NCBI RefSeq assembly: GCF_021654285.1
Contig: NZ_JAKFZS010000004.1
Location: 62,001 to 126,000 of the forward strand
DNA length: 64,000 nt
Direction of reading: 5' to 3'
Origin: Pseudoalteromonas luteoviolacea
GTDB taxonomy: Bacteria > Pseudomonadota > Gammaproteobacteria > Enterobacterales > Alteromonadaceae
Part shown: piece after piece, positions 35,912 to 46,196 of the stretch
Layout: the number at the start of each line of letters is the position of its first letter
How positions within the stretch are numbered: position 1 is the first letter of the stretch
The notes under the pieces: model-generated
Told to the model about the DNA's origin: nothing
Databases searched by the model: none
Seen by the model: the letters and a program-made list of their open reading frames with translations, nothing else
Made by a program: the position numbers and the translations under genes

Positions 35912-36265
35912 ACTTCTTTTTACCTTGCGAACGTAGAATATTGCTATTATGTCAATAAAGTGGGTTACATATTTTAAACAAATGGGCCCGGTATAGATAC
36001 ACGCAAAAAGTATGGTTTAGATTAAGATTTGAGTTAAATGTGGGTTAATAAATAACCAAAAAGTAACTTTCCCTGTCTTTTGGTCATAAAATAAACGACA
36101 TATTTACTGGTTTATTCGTAGGTGAAAGAACTTAAGTATTGTTTTATAGAGAATATTAAGGAAAGTAATTATATATCTTTGCCATATAAAGATATAATTT
36201 TTTATAACTATTTATTACGTAAAAATTGAATTTAATTCCTAAATTTAATTATTTGTAAATCGTCC
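35912..36265. other. AT-rich intergenic region between chemoreceptor and htpX
   Basis: About 350 bp, very AT-rich around 36120-36250. No ORF with an RBS or sizeable repeat was seen. It must hold the chemoreceptor promoter. Confidence 0.3.
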
Positions 36266-36287
36266 ATAAAAAGGCCCGTTAGGGCCT
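36266..36287 (-). terminator. Terminator of htpX
   Basis: A perfect 6-bp stem (36272-36277 with 36282-36287), GTTA loop, and T-tract on the minus strand. Confidence 0.75.
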
Positions 36288-36324
36288 ATGGTTATAAAAT
36301 ATACATTGTGTTTACATCGCTATC

Positions 36325-37173
36325 CTAAGATAGTGCGGCAATTCTTTGCTCAAGTGGTGGGTGTGAGGCAAACAAATCGACCACGCTCTTACCTGATGCG
36401 ATACCAAATGCCATCATTGAACCTTCTAACTTAGATTCTTGATTGCTACGTAGACGTTCAAGTGCAGCTTTCATTTTGTGTGCACCGACTAAGTCAGCAG
36501 CCCCTTTGTCGGCAGCATATTCTCGCTTACGGCTAAAGTAAGCAACGATCATAGATGCTAAGAAGCCAAACAGAATTTGGAAGATAAGGTCAAAGATCAT
36601 GTAGGTCCAGCTAAAGCCTTCGCCTTCTTCATCACCATTTAAGAAGCCGTCGACAATATTGGCCAGTACTTTTGAAATAAAAATGACGAATGTATTTACG
36701 ACCCCCTGAATCAGCGTCAGTGTGACCATATCACCATTAGCAACATGGGATACCTCATGTGCGAGCACTGCTTCTGCTTCACTTTGGCTCATGCCTGCAA
36801 GTAAGCCGCTACTGACAGCAACGAGTGAGTCATTTTTACTGGGGCCTGTAGCAAAGGCATTGATCTCTGGGCTGTCATAAATGGCAACCTCTGGCATTTT
36901 GATACCCGCTTTTTGTGCTTGCGCTGCCACGGTGCTGACTAACCAATGCTCGGTCTCATTGCGAGGCTGCTCGATTACATAGGCACCCGTTGACTTTTTG
37001 GCCATCCACTTTGAGATATATAGCGAAATAAATGCACCACCAAAACCAAATACGGCTGCAATGGTGAGCATGCCGGCATAACTTCTAGAGGAAACCCCTA
37101 GAATGGATAAAATAATGGACAACACAACCATGATGGCTAAGTTTGTTGCTAGAAAAAGTAACACGCGTTTCAT
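36325..37173 (-). CDS. htpX: Membrane metalloprotease HtpX
   Basis: A 282-residue M48-family protease that degrades misfolded inner-membrane proteins. There are two N-terminal transmembrane helices (about 5-26 and 34-56), the zinc motif HEVSH at 139-143, and a second ligand Glu in [12 protein letters not shown]. Hydrophobic segments occur at 158-178 and 192-212. The ATG at 37173 is preferred to GTG at 37179, because GAGGTGA is then a proper RBS. In enterobacteria it is under CpxR and heat-shock control; nothing of this is shown by the sequence here. Confidence 0.95.
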   Translation of the reverse strand: MKRVLLFLATNLAIMVVLSIILSILGVSSRSYAGMLTIAAVFGFGGAFISLYISKWMAKKSTGAYVIEQPRNETEHWLVSTVAAQAQKAGIKMPEVAIYDSPEINAFATGPSKNDSLVAVSSGLLAGMSQSEAEAVLAHEVSHVANGDMVTLTLIQGVVNTFVIFISKVLANIVDGFLNGDEEGEGFSWTYMIFDLIFQILFGFLASMIVAYFSRKREYAADKGAADLVGAHKMKAALERLRSNQESKLEGSMMAFGIASGKSVVDLFASHPPLEQRIAALS

Positions 37174-37382
37174 AGTCACCTCATTAAAATTGAATTTACT
37201 TACTTATTTTTACTCTTGCTACGCAAAAAGTGTTCATTGCTCTCTATCAATATGGAGGACAAATTGATTTTCTCAATAGCGAGTATGGCGTTGAAGTGTT
37301 ACAAGATGTTGTCGGGTGAAAAAGCCTGTAAATCGTCTTTGCTTTGCAATGAGGGTAGGTAAACTAAGCCAAGAGGATAAAA
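37174..37382. other. Intergenic region upstream of htpX
   Basis: About 210 bp between the htpX start and the liu-sco operon terminator. No ORF or clear operator is recognised. Confidence 0.3.
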
Positions 37383-37406
37383 AAAACCCCTCTTGCGAGG
37401 GGTTTT
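37383..37406. terminator. Terminator at the end of the liu-sco operon
   Basis: A perfect 10-bp stem (37383-37392 with 37397-37406) with a 4-nt loop, A-run and T-run on the two sides. It ends the eight-gene leucine operon. Confidence 0.9.
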
Positions 37407-37494
37407 GGGTAACTCAGCGCCTTTGGCACTGGGAATGAGGTCGGTACAATTGTGTTAGTTTTTAATCTTCTATGTTGACCACGTAATATACGTT

Positions 37495-38154
37495 TTACGC
37501 AAACTGCATTTCAGGAATATCGCCTTCGACGATTAATTTACCTGCAGTCTTGCTGATAATTTCATCAACACTAACACCTGGCGCGCGCTCAAGCAAATGA
37601 AATGCGCCGTCTTTTATTTCTAACACAGCGAGATCGGTCACAATCTTTTTCACACAATTTACCCCAGTCAGTGGCAGTGTACATGACTCAAGTAATTTAG
37701 AATCGCCGTGTTTACTAGCATGGGTCATGGTCACAACAATATTTTGTGCGCCTGCGACGAGATCCATCGCACCACCCATGCCTTTGATTAACTTTTTCGG
37801 GATCATCCAAGAAGCAATATTGCCGCTCTGATCCACTTCAAATGCACCTAATACCGTTAAGTCTACATGACCACCACGTATCATGGCAAAGCTTTCTGCG
37901 CTATTAAAAATAGCTGCTCCTGTGGCTGCTGTCACGGTTTCTTTACCCGCATTGATCATATCTGCGTCAACTTGGTCAGCATCTGGGTACGGACCCATAC
38001 CCAGTAAGCCATTTTCAGACTGTAGCATCACTTCCATATTGTCAGGTACGTAGTTCGCAACAAGCGTTGGAATACCAATACCTAGGTTTACGTAGTAACC
38101 ATCTTGAAGCTCTTGCGCAACGCGCATTGCAATTTGTTCACGATTTAAAGCCAT
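37495..38154 (-). CDS. scoB: 3-oxoacid CoA-transferase subunit B
   Basis: A 219-residue beta subunit of succinyl-CoA:acetoacetate CoA-transferase. The catalytic Glu is in QSENGLLGMGP, and LGIGIPTLVANYV is a family segment. It activates the acetoacetate released by HMG-CoA lyase, using succinyl-CoA. The ATG at 38154 with AAGGAG is preferred to the longer frame starting at 38229, which would overlap scoA. The last gene of the liu operon. Confidence 0.93.
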   Translation of the reverse strand: MALNREQIAMRVAQELQDGYYVNLGIGIPTLVANYVPDNMEVMLQSENGLLGMGPYPDADQVDADMINAGKETVTAATGAAIFNSAESFAMIRGGHVDLTVLGAFEVDQSGNIASWMIPKKLIKGMGGAMDLVAGAQNIVVTMTHASKHGDSKLLESCTLPLTGVNCVKKIVTDLAVLEIKDGAFHLLERAPGVSVDEIISKTAGKLIVEGDIPEMQFA

Positions 38155-38164
38155 GGTGATCTCC

Positions 38165-38863
38165 TTACTTGCGCGTAGTAACACGTTCGATGCGTTTTTC
38201 AAAGTTACCTTTGATAACGCGGTTAACATAAATACCTGGGGTGTGAATTTCGCTTGGCTCTAATTCGCCAGGCTCAACTATTTCTTCTACCTCAACAACG
38301 GTAATTTTGCCAGCTGTTGCAGCCATCGGGTTGAAGTTCATCGCGGTATGACGGAAGACCAAGTTGCCATAGCGGTCTGCTTTCCAAGCTTTAACAATGG
38401 CAAATTCACCGGTGATAGATTCCTCAAGAATATAAGGGCGACCGTTAAATTCTTTAACCTCTTTGCCTTCAGCAACAGGTGTACCATATCCAGTTGCGGT
38501 GTAAAAACCTGGAATACCTGCACCGCCAGCACGCATTTTTTCTGCTAGCGTGCCTTGTGGGGTAAGCTCTACGTCAATAATGCCGTCAAGTAGTTGCTGC
38601 TCGAATAGGGCATTTTCACCAACATAGGATGCGATGATTTTTTTGATTTGACGGTCGTGCAACAAAATACCAAGACCAAAATCATCAACACCGCAGTTAT
38701 TAGATACCACAGTCAGCTCTTTAGTCTGCTTACGTTTGATTTCAGCGATTAAACCTTCTGGAATACCACACAGTCCAAAACCACCGGCAATAACGGTATC
38801 TCCATCTTTGAGACCCTCCATTGCTTCTTCGTAGCTAGAAACTACTTTATCGAAACCGGCCAT
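38165..38863 (-). CDS. scoA: 3-oxoacid CoA-transferase subunit A
   Basis: A 232-residue alpha subunit. It contains the family motifs [15 protein letters not shown] and [12 protein letters not shown], and [16 protein letters not shown]. It pairs with ScoB to convert acetoacetate plus succinyl-CoA to acetoacetyl-CoA, which a thiolase then splits. The start at 38863 follows GAGGAG; an upstream in-frame TTG is rejected. Ten bp separate it from scoB. Confidence 0.93.
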   Translation of the reverse strand: MAGFDKVVSSYEEAMEGLKDGDTVIAGGFGLCGIPEGLIAEIKRKQTKELTVVSNNCGVDDFGLGILLHDRQIKKIIASYVGENALFEQQLLDGIIDVELTPQGTLAEKMRAGGAGIPGFYTATGYGTPVAEGKEVKEFNGRPYILEESITGEFAIVKAWKADRYGNLVFRHTAMNFNPMAATAGKITVVEVEEIVEPGELEPSEIHTPGIYVNRVIKGNFEKRIERVTTRK

Positions 38864-38897
38864 TAGCCCACTCCTCGTTGTCAATATTGTCTTGTTG

Positions 38898-39806
38898 TTA
38901 AGACTGGCACGTATTTTTTAATGCCAAAGAAACCTTACTTACAGGCGCTTTGTTAAGCGCATCGCAAATTTGCCAGCCTGCTTTTGCTAGCCTTTCTAAA
39001 TCAATTTCGGTACTAATGCCAAGTCCTTGCAGCAAGTAAATAACATCCTCAGTGGCAACATTTCCTGACGCCCCTTTGGCATAAGGGCAGCCGCCGAGAC
39101 CTGCAACCGCGCTGTCTATGGTTGCAATACCCATTTCTAGCGCCTTGTGAATGTTTGCAAGCGCTTGGCCATATGTATCATGGAAATGCACTGCAAGCCT
39201 TTGTGCTGGTATGTGTTCGAGTAGCAAGCTTAGCAGTGATTCTATTTGATTTGCCGTGCCGACACCTATGGTATCGCCGAGGCTTATCTCATAACAGCCG
39301 AGTGCCAACAATTGTTTACATACTGCGAGAACCTGCTCGGGTTCCACTTTTCCCTGGTAGGGGCAGCCTGCAATACAACTGACATAACCTCTTACTTTGA
39401 TGTTGTTTTTTTGTGCAAGCTCAACCACAGGACGAAAGCGTTCAATACTTTCTTTAATGCTGCAATTGATGTTTTTTTGCGTAAACGCTTCACTGGCAGC
39501 CGTGAAGATAGCAAATTCGTCAACTTGGTTTTCAAGGGCTAATTCAGCCCCTTTTAGATTCGGTGTAAGGGCACTTATTTCTACGCCTTCTTTGCGTGTA
39601 ATACCTTGTATCACTTGCGCCGAATCAGCCATTTGCGGCACCCATTTAGGGGAGACAAAAGCGCCGGCTTCAAGGTGCTTTAATCCGGCGTCGGCTAATG
39701 CATTTAAAAGCGTAATTTTGCTTTGCGTACTGACTGAGGCCTCGTTTTGCAAGCCATCGCGGGCACCCACTTCGACAATTTTGACTTGAGTAGGGTAGTT
39801 AGCCAT
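38898..39806 (-). CDS. liuE: Hydroxymethylglutaryl-CoA lyase
   Basis: A 302-residue TIM-barrel enzyme that splits HMG-CoA to acetyl-CoA and acetoacetate, the last leucine-specific step. Motifs: [12 protein letters not shown] (substrate/metal), [12 protein letters not shown] (metal His) and the signature [18 protein letters not shown] with the catalytic Cys. The start ATG at 39806 overlaps the upstream liuD by 8 bp. Confidence 0.95.
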   Translation of the reverse strand: MANYPTQVKIVEVGARDGLQNEASVSTQSKITLLNALADAGLKHLEAGAFVSPKWVPQMADSAQVIQGITRKEGVEISALTPNLKGAELALENQVDEFAIFTAASEAFTQKNINCSIKESIERFRPVVELAQKNNIKVRGYVSCIAGCPYQGKVEPEQVLAVCKQLLALGCYEISLGDTIGVGTANQIESLLSLLLEHIPAQRLAVHFHDTYGQALANIHKALEMGIATIDSAVAGLGGCPYAKGASGNVATEDVIYLLQGLGISTEIDLERLAKAGWQICDALNKAPVSKVSLALKNTCQS

Positions 39807-41751
39807 TTGCTTCTTCCTCAACAATGGCCAGCATAGCGCCATGGCTTACGAGTTCACCTTCATCAAAGCAGTAGCTTGTCAGTGTGCCATCAAATGGTGC
39901 GTTGAGGGTATATTCCATCTTCATCGCTTCAATAACGACAATAGGATCTCCTTTACTGACTTTTGCTCCCACTGTTTGTAAGTGTTTCACGACGGTGCCA
40001 TTGAGCGGCGCAGCCAAAGGAGCCTCCTGATGTTCTTGCTCGCTCACGTAGTGCTTAGTTTTGAGCTCGAAGGTGTGCTGATAAGGGCCGTACATTACCG
40101 TGATTGTTGACTCGTCAATGAGTACATCGGCAATCATGCGTTTACCATCAACATTCGCAATCAGTTGGTGACCTTCAAGCTTGGCTTCTACGCGGTGTTC
40201 AAAGTCTTGGTAGTGAACTTGCCAATGATGACCTTGCGCTTGTGCAACGACAAAGTGCTCGGTGAATGGTACAGTGAGCTTACGAGCTTGATTGAGTCTA
40301 AAGCCCACTTGCTGCCACGGAGTATTGAGTTTTGGTGCTTGTTTATGAGCAAGGTAAGCAATACTTGCCAAGCAAACTAAAGTGTTACTTGGTGCTTTAG
40401 ATGCTGTTAGCTCGTCTGTTTGCGTATCAATAAAGTGCGTATCAGGTGCACCAGCCATAAAGGTTGGGTGTTCAGCTAAATGATGTAGAAATGCAATGTT
40501 GCTTTTCACACCCGCTAGGTGCACTTCATTAAGCGCAGATCTGAGCTTAAGCAAAGCCGTGCGTCTGTCGTGACCGTGCACAATTAATTTGGCGATCATT
40601 GGGTCATAGAACGGACTAATTTCATCACCTTGTTGCACGCCAGTGTCAATTCGCACGCCGCGCTGTGCTTTAGGGAAGCTCAGATGCGCTAAATTACCCG
40701 AGTAGGGCATGAAGTTTTCTTCAGGGTCTTCAGCATAAATACGTGCTTCGAAGCTGTGGCCTTGTAATGTGATGTGCTCTTGCGAAAGTGGCAGGTGCTC
40801 ATTATTTGCCACACGAATTTGCCATTCAACCAGGTCTTGTCCAGTTACCATTTCAGTGACTGGGTGCTCTACTTGCAGGCGCGTATTCATTTCCATAAAG
40901 AAGAACTCGTCACCGCACAGTAAAAATTCAACAGTACCAGCACCTCGATAATTAATGGCTTGTGCACAGCGAACAGCCGCTTCACCCATCTCTTTGCGTA
41001 GCGCATCACTTAAGTCGGGTGCTGGTGCTTCTTCAATGACTTTTTGATGACGTCGTTGCAAAGAACAATCTCTGTCACCCAAGTACACGCAATTGCCATG
41101 GTTATCAGCAAACACCTGTACTTCTACGTGGCGCGGTTTATCGACAAAACGCTCTAGTAACACTAGATCGTTACCAAAGCTTGCCAAAGCTTCGCGCTTA
41201 GCGCCTTCTAATGCACTCAAAAATTCATCAGCACTTCTGACAACACGCATACCTTTACCACCGCCACCAAAAGCGGCTTTGATAAGGACTGGGTAGCCAA
41301 CCTTTTCAGCTTCTGAGGTTAAAAACTCGGTGTCTTGCTGCTGGCCGTAGTAGCCTGGCACAAGTGGAACATTGGCTTGTGCCATGATTTCTTTTGCGCG
41401 GGTTTTTGACCCCATGGCTTCGATTGAGCTGGCAAGTGGGCCAATGAAAACAATATTGTTTTCTTCACAGGCATTCGCAAAAGCATCGTTTTCTGACAAA
41501 AAGCCGTAGCCTGGGTGAATGCAATCAGCGCCACTTTGCTTGGCAACCTCTAAAATACGTTCACTAACAAGGTATGAGTCTTTGCTAGGTGCTGGGCCAA
41601 TGAAATAGGCTTCATCTGCTTGTTTTACATGCAGTGCATCGGCATCCGCTTCTGAATAAACCGCGACTGTACTCATGCCTAAGCGTTTTGCGGTGCGCAT
41701 GACTCGGCAGGCGATTTCACCTCGGTTAGCGATTAAGATTTTTTTTAACAT
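39799..41751 (-). CDS. liuD: Methylcrotonoyl-CoA carboxylase, biotin-carrying alpha subunit
   Basis: A 650-residue protein with a biotin carboxylase domain (about 1-445; ATP-grasp glycine loop AAFGGGGKGMRVV, and MNTRLQVEHPVTE), a middle BT domain, and a C-terminal biotinyl domain with the biotin Lys in EAMKMEYTL. It carboxylates biotin for transfer to 3-methylcrotonyl-CoA by LiuB. The ATG at 41751 with GGAGAA is preferred to the frame start at 41814. Confidence 0.95.
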   Translation of the reverse strand: MLKKILIANRGEIACRVMRTAKRLGMSTVAVYSEADADALHVKQADEAYFIGPAPSKDSYLVSERILEVAKQSGADCIHPGYGFLSENDAFANACEENNIVFIGPLASSIEAMGSKTRAKEIMAQANVPLVPGYYGQQQDTEFLTSEAEKVGYPVLIKAAFGGGGKGMRVVRSADEFLSALEGAKREALASFGNDLVLLERFVDKPRHVEVQVFADNHGNCVYLGDRDCSLQRRHQKVIEEAPAPDLSDALRKEMGEAAVRCAQAINYRGAGTVEFLLCGDEFFFMEMNTRLQVEHPVTEMVTGQDLVEWQIRVANNEHLPLSQEHITLQGHSFEARIYAEDPEENFMPYSGNLAHLSFPKAQRGVRIDTGVQQGDEISPFYDPMIAKLIVHGHDRRTALLKLRSALNEVHLAGVKSNIAFLHHLAEHPTFMAGAPDTHFIDTQTDELTASKAPSNTLVCLASIAYLAHKQAPKLNTPWQQVGFRLNQARKLTVPFTEHFVVAQAQGHHWQVHYQDFEHRVEAKLEGHQLIANVDGKRMIADVLIDESTITVMYGPYQHTFELKTKHYVSEQEHQEAPLAAPLNGTVVKHLQTVGAKVSKGDPIVVIEAMKMEYTLNAPFDGTLTSYCFDEGELVSHGAMLAIVEEEANG

Positions 41752-41761
41752 GTTATTCTCC

Positions 41762-42544
41762 TTATTCGCTTGCCGTCGGTTGCCAATTAGGCGCGCGTTT
41801 ATCAAAAAAGGCACTCAAACCTTCTTGTCCTTCTTCACTTACTCGAATTTCAGCGATGCGTTTTGCGGTGTGTGTGATCAGTTGCTCATCGATGGCTTTA
41901 CCAGCGACTTCATCAATCAGAGACTTTGCACTTTTGACGGCAGTTGGACCATTATTTAAAAGCTGCTCAATGAAGTACTCTTCGCTTTGCTCTAAATTGT
42001 CACTGATCTGGTGAATAAGCCCAAGCTCGAGGGCTTTCTCAGCTTGAAAGACTTCAGCCGTTAAAAAGTAACGTCTCGCTTGCCTTTCGCCAATCGCTTT
42101 AATCACATATGGACTAATAACCGCAGGGATAAGGCCCAGTTTGACCTCACTCAAGCAAAATTTCGCATTGGGTGTTGCAACCGCAATATCACAACATGCG
42201 ATAAGGCCAAGAGCGCCACCAAAAGCAGCACCTTGTACCAAACATAGAGTTGGGTGAGGGGAGGAAGCCAGCACTTGCATCAGCTTTGCCAGCTCTAGAG
42301 AGTCAGCGACGTTTTCTTCATAATTGTTATCCGCCATTGACTTCATCCAAGCTAAGTCAGCGCCAGCTGAAAAATGCTTACCATTGGTTTTTAAAACCAA
42401 TGCGCGAATGTCTAGCTCATTGGCATAATCAATGGTTTTGATTAGCTCTGCGATAATTTCAGCATTAAATGCATTGTGTTTTTCAGGGCGACTTAATTCT
42501 AAAATCGCCACTTTGCTCTTTGTAATATTTAAAGTGACAGACAT
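41762..42544 (-). CDS. liuC: Methylglutaconyl-CoA hydratase
   Basis: A 260-residue crotonase-fold enzyme between the two carboxylase subunit genes. Oxyanion-hole segments are FSAGADLAWM and GAAFGGALGLIACCDI. It hydrates 3-methylglutaconyl-CoA to HMG-CoA. The specific name rests on its position; sequence alone shows an enoyl-CoA hydratase-type protein. Confidence 0.9.
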   Translation of the reverse strand: MSVTLNITKSKVAILELSRPEKHNAFNAEIIAELIKTIDYANELDIRALVLKTNGKHFSAGADLAWMKSMADNNYEENVADSLELAKLMQVLASSPHPTLCLVQGAAFGGALGLIACCDIAVATPNAKFCLSEVKLGLIPAVISPYVIKAIGERQARRYFLTAEVFQAEKALELGLIHQISDNLEQSEEYFIEQLLNNGPTAVKSAKSLIDEVAGKAIDEQLITHTAKRIAEIRVSEEGQEGLSAFFDKRAPNWQPTASE

Positions 42545-42553
42545 GTACGCCCC

Positions 42554-44161
42554 CTACATTCTGAAAATACCAAACTTAGATTCTTGACGCGGCGCGTTCG
42601 CCGCAGCTTCTAGCGCCAGACCTAATACGTTGCGTGTGTCTGCTGGATCGATGATGCCATCATCCCACAGCCTTGCACTGGCGTAGTATGGATGACCTTG
42701 CTTTTCATACTGCTCGACAATCGGCTTTTTGAACTCAGCAACTTCGTCGTCATTCATGCTCAGGCCTTTACGCGCTAAGCCATCTTGACGGACTTGTGTG
42801 AGTACGCCAGCTGCCTGTTCACCGCCCATGACGGATATTCGTGCATTTGGCCACATCCACATCATGGTGGGTTCGTATGCGCGACCACACATGCCGTAGT
42901 TACCAGCGCCGTATGAGCCACCAATAAGTACCGTAAATTTAGGTACGTCGGCGCAGGACACAGCGGTAACCATTTTGGCACCATGTTTGGCGATGCCTTC
43001 GGCTTCGTATTTTTGGCCAACCATAAACCCAGTGATATTTTGTAAAAACAACAGAGGAATATCACGTTGTGCACATAGTTGGATAAAGTGTGCGCCTTTT
43101 TGCGCCGACTCTGAAAACAAGATACCGTTATTTGCGACGATCCCTACTGGACGACCAAATATTTCGGCAAAGCCGGTGACAAGCGTTTCGCCAAAGTAGC
43201 GCTTAAACTCGTCAAACTGAGAGTCATCCACGATGCGCGCAATCACTTCTCTGACATCAAATGGTTTTTTAAGATCGGTACCGACAATGCCGTAGATCTC
43301 TCTAATATCATATCTAGGTGGTTTGATGTCTTTTAGAATAGGTTGGGTAGGGCGCTGATGGTTTAGTCGTTCAATACATTGGCGTGCAATTGAGAGGGCG
43401 TGCTCGTCATTTTCTGCATAGTGATCGGCCACACCAGACACTTTACAGTGTACATCTGCACCACCCAAATCCTCTGCACTGACCTCCTCACCAGTAGCCG
43501 CTTTTACTAAAGGCGGACCAGCTAAGAAAATCGTACCTTGCTCTTTAACAATGATACTTTCATCAGCCATGGCGGGTACATAGGCACCACCTGCGGTACA
43601 TAAACCCATGACCACGGCAATTTGCGGAATGCCTTTGGCTGACATACGGGCTTGATTATAAAAGATGCGGCCAAAGTGCAGTTTATCTGGGAATACTTCG
43701 TCTTGCTCAGGTAAATTAGCGCCACCAGAATCGACCAAATAAATACATGGTAGGTGGCAACGCTCTGCGATTTCTTGCGCCCTTAAATGCTTTTTAACTG
43801 TTAAAGGGAAATAAGTACCGCCTTTTACAGTCGCGTCGTTGCCAACAATCATACATTCGACGCCCTTAACGCGTCCGATCCCAGCGACAACACCAGCACA
43901 TGGAATGTCTTGTTCGTATACGCCAAACGCGGCAAATTGAGAAATTTCTAAAAAGGGAGAGCCTTCGTCAAGTAGGGTATCAATCCTGTCACGCACAAAC
44001 AGTTTACCGCGACTTTGATGGCGAGCAATGAGGGCTTCGCCACCGCCTTGACTTAAATTTGCGACCTTATCATTTAAATCAGCAACCAATGACGCCATAG
44101 CGTCATGGTTGTCTTTAAATTGTTGGTCATGCGTATTAACTGAAGTATTTAATACCGTCAT
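42554..44161 (-). CDS. liuB: Methylcrotonoyl-CoA carboxylase, carboxyltransferase beta subunit
   Basis: A 535-residue carboxyltransferase. N-terminal [19 protein letters not shown], the first crotonase-like half has [16 protein letters not shown], and the second has [11 protein letters not shown] and [18 protein letters not shown], as in the beta subunits of MCC and propionyl-CoA carboxylase. It works with LiuD. Spacing to the neighbours is 9-11 bp. Confidence 0.95.
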   Translation of the reverse strand: MTVLNTSVNTHDQQFKDNHDAMASLVADLNDKVANLSQGGGEALIARHQSRGKLFVRDRIDTLLDEGSPFLEISQFAAFGVYEQDIPCAGVVAGIGRVKGVECMIVGNDATVKGGTYFPLTVKKHLRAQEIAERCHLPCIYLVDSGGANLPEQDEVFPDKLHFGRIFYNQARMSAKGIPQIAVVMGLCTAGGAYVPAMADESIIVKEQGTIFLAGPPLVKAATGEEVSAEDLGGADVHCKVSGVADHYAENDEHALSIARQCIERLNHQRPTQPILKDIKPPRYDIREIYGIVGTDLKKPFDVREVIARIVDDSQFDEFKRYFGETLVTGFAEIFGRPVGIVANNGILFSESAQKGAHFIQLCAQRDIPLLFLQNITGFMVGQKYEAEGIAKHGAKMVTAVSCADVPKFTVLIGGSYGAGNYGMCGRAYEPTMMWMWPNARISVMGGEQAAGVLTQVRQDGLARKGLSMNDDEVAEFKKPIVEQYEKQGHPYYASARLWDDGIIDPADTRNVLGLALEAAANAPRQESKFGIFRM

Positions 44162-44172
44162 GCCACTTCTCC

Positions 44173-45348
44173 TTAACGGCTTTCATTGAATAACTCACGA
44201 CCGATCAGCATACGACGTATTTCAGACGTACCTGCGCCAATTTCATAGAGTTTGGCATCACGCAAAAGTCGACCAGTTGAGTATTCATTGATGTAACCAT
44301 TACCGCCAAGTAGCTGAATCGCGTCTAGAGCAAGTTTGGTGGCAAGTTCAGCGGCATATAAAATTGCGCCAGCGGCATCTTTACGGGTGGTTTCACCACG
44401 GTCACAGGCTTTTGCTACTGTATATACGTACGAACGCGCCGCATTCATTTGCGTATACATATCTGCGATTTTGCCTTGTACCAATTGGAATTCGCCAATT
44501 GATTGATTGAACTGTTGACGCTCATGAATATACGGCACAACCACATCCATACATGCTTGCATGATACCCAGTGGGCCACCTGCTAATACAACGCGCTCAT
44601 AATCAAGTCCGCTCATGAGGACTTTAACGCCCTCGTTTAACGTACCTAGAATATTTTCTTCAGGCACTTCACAGTCTTCAAATACAAGCTCACAGGTGTT
44701 TGAACCACGCATACCTAACTTATCGAGTTTTTGCGCAGTAGAAAAACCAGGAGAGTTACGCTCAACGATAAAAGCGGTAATACCGCGAGGGCCTGCATCT
44801 AATTCAGTTTTGGCGTATATAACAAATACATCGGCATCAGGACCATTGGTGATCCACATTTTGTTGCCGTTCAGGACGTATTTATCGCCTTTTTTCTCGG
44901 CTTTGAGTTTCATTGAAACTACATCAGAACCTGAGTTCGGCTCACTCATTGCCAATGCGCCGATGTGCTCGCCGCTGATTAGCTTAGGTAAATATTTTTC
45001 TTTTTGTGCTTGGTTACCGTTGCGGTTGATTTGGTTTACACACAGATTAGAGTGTGCACCGTAGCTCAAACCAATAGACGCGCTTGCACGGCTAATTTCT
45101 TCCATTGCGATTACGTGCTCTAAATAGCCCATATTCGCACCGCCAAATTCCTCTGGCACAGTGATGCCGAGTAAGCCCATTTCGCCAAACTTTGGCCATA
45201 GCTCATTTGGAAAGTTATTTTCTTGGTCGGTCTTTTCTGCCAATGGCGCGATTTCGCTGGTGGCAAAGTTATTGACATGATCACGGATCATATCTGCGGT
45301 TTCACCAAGTCCAAAATTGAGTTCTTTATATAGTGATACTGTGCTCAT
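44173..45348 (-). CDS. liuA: Isovaleryl-CoA dehydrogenase
   Basis: A 391-residue flavoprotein oxidising isovaleryl-CoA to 3-methylcrotonyl-CoA. FAD/acyl-CoA motifs are [26 protein letters not shown] and [20 protein letters not shown]. The Glu in [14 protein letters not shown] is at the position of the catalytic base in isovaleryl-CoA dehydrogenases. First enzyme gene of the leucine operon, after liuR. Confidence 0.95.
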   Translation of the reverse strand: MSTVSLYKELNFGLGETADMIRDHVNNFATSEIAPLAEKTDQENNFPNELWPKFGEMGLLGITVPEEFGGANMGYLEHVIAMEEISRASASIGLSYGAHSNLCVNQINRNGNQAQKEKYLPKLISGEHIGALAMSEPNSGSDVVSMKLKAEKKGDKYVLNGNKMWITNGPDADVFVIYAKTELDAGPRGITAFIVERNSPGFSTAQKLDKLGMRGSNTCELVFEDCEVPEENILGTLNEGVKVLMSGLDYERVVLAGGPLGIMQACMDVVVPYIHERQQFNQSIGEFQLVQGKIADMYTQMNAARSYVYTVAKACDRGETTRKDAAGAILYAAELATKLALDAIQLLGGNGYINEYSTGRLLRDAKLYEIGAGTSEIRRMLIGRELFNESR

Positions 45349-45394
45349 CTTGTTGTCATCCTGTGTGAGAATTTGTGTTATACCCTAGCGGGTG

Positions 45395-45424
45395 GCTGAG
45401 GCTGCTTTTGGTATACGCCTCAGC
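45395..45424 (-). promoter_or_regulatory. Hairpin between liuR and liuA
   Basis: A perfect 8-bp stem (45395-45402 with 45417-45424) in the 96-bp gap. It has no T-tract. It may set the ratio of regulator to enzyme mRNA by processing or partial termination. Confidence 0.3.
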
Positions 45425-45444
45425 GAACAAATACTGTGTACTGA

Positions 45445-45840
45445 TTAGTCTTGTAATTCTTTTAGTGTATCTAGACAGCGTCTTTCTGCTGTCACCAGTT
45501 CCATGAGGACGACTTTTATGTCATCCATCTGCTGACTTAGATCTGCTTTTTTTTCTTCTATTAATTGCAGCATAGTATGGAGCTGTTTTTCGCTGGATTT
45601 GTCTGCATCATAAAGCTCAAACAATCTACCAGTTTCGGCAAGCGTAAAACCAAGTCGCTTACCGCGCAGAATAAGTTTGAGGCGCACTTTGTCTCGTTTT
45701 GAATAAATTCGGGTCTGACCATTACGTTCTGGCGAAAGTAATCCTTGATCTTCATAAAAACGAATACTTCGTGTGGTAATGTCAAATTCCTTAGCGAGTT
45801 CGCTTATTGAGTAGGTTGGTTCTTTATTGGTGTCTTGCAT
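45445..45840 (-). CDS. liuR: MerR-family regulator LiuR
   Basis: A 131-residue regulator. The N-terminal winged helix is YSISELAKEFDITTRSIRFY, with DQGLLSPERNGQTRIYSKRD as the wing and a C-terminal coiled coil. LiuR is the known repressor of branched-chain amino acid degradation in gammaproteobacteria, likely responding to acyl-CoA intermediates. It is first in the operon it should control. Two matching boxes lie in the divergent promoter region. Confidence 0.93.
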   Translation of the reverse strand: MQDTNKEPTYSISELAKEFDITTRSIRFYEDQGLLSPERNGQTRIYSKRDKVRLKLILRGKRLGFTLAETGRLFELYDADKSSEKQLHTMLQLIEEKKADLSQQMDDIKVVLMELVTAERRCLDTLKELQD

Positions 45841-45886
45841 TATTTACACACTTACTTCGAAACTGATTAGATCAATATAAGTGAAG

Positions 45887-45902
45887 TTTACGTAAAGGTA
45901 AA
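45887..45902. promoter_or_regulatory. LiuR-like box upstream of liuR
   Basis: TTTACGTAAAGGTAAA has an imperfect palindrome (TTTACG and GGTAAA halves) and lies about 47 bp before the liuR start, as expected for autoregulation. Confidence 0.6.
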
Positions 45903-46108
45903 GTGTCGTTTTTGCATCATGCTTTAGTCGCATATGCAAAATCTGGATCTTGAACTACTTTTAGCTCGCATAAGGCACTATATGCTTTGTTAATTTGCTC
46001 TTAAACATGGGATATAGCAAGGGAATGCGCAGTAAAATGCCAACTTGGCAAGACAGCTGTGCAAGTAAACTTTACATTTTTGAAAATCGCAAAGCGCTTG
46101 TTTTTAGA

Positions 46109-46130
46109 TTTACGTTGGCGTAAACGTAAA
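46109..46130. promoter_or_regulatory. LiuR-like box upstream of the thiolase operon
   Basis: TTTACGTTGGCGTAAA (46109-46124) is palindromic in its outer six bases and continues ACGTAAA to 46130, giving overlapping half-sites. It is 67 bp before the thiolase start, so LiuR probably controls both operons. Confidence 0.65.
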
Positions 46131-46196
46131 TTTTAGGTATGCTCGACGTAAGAGATTACTAAAAGCAAGCAATTTGCTTGTTAACAGGAGTTTTAA

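Noticed and set aside
39122-39789. Several open frames of 86-130 codons opposite the HMG-CoA lyase gene
   Set aside because: They are antisense shadows of a well-supported gene with family motifs across its full length.
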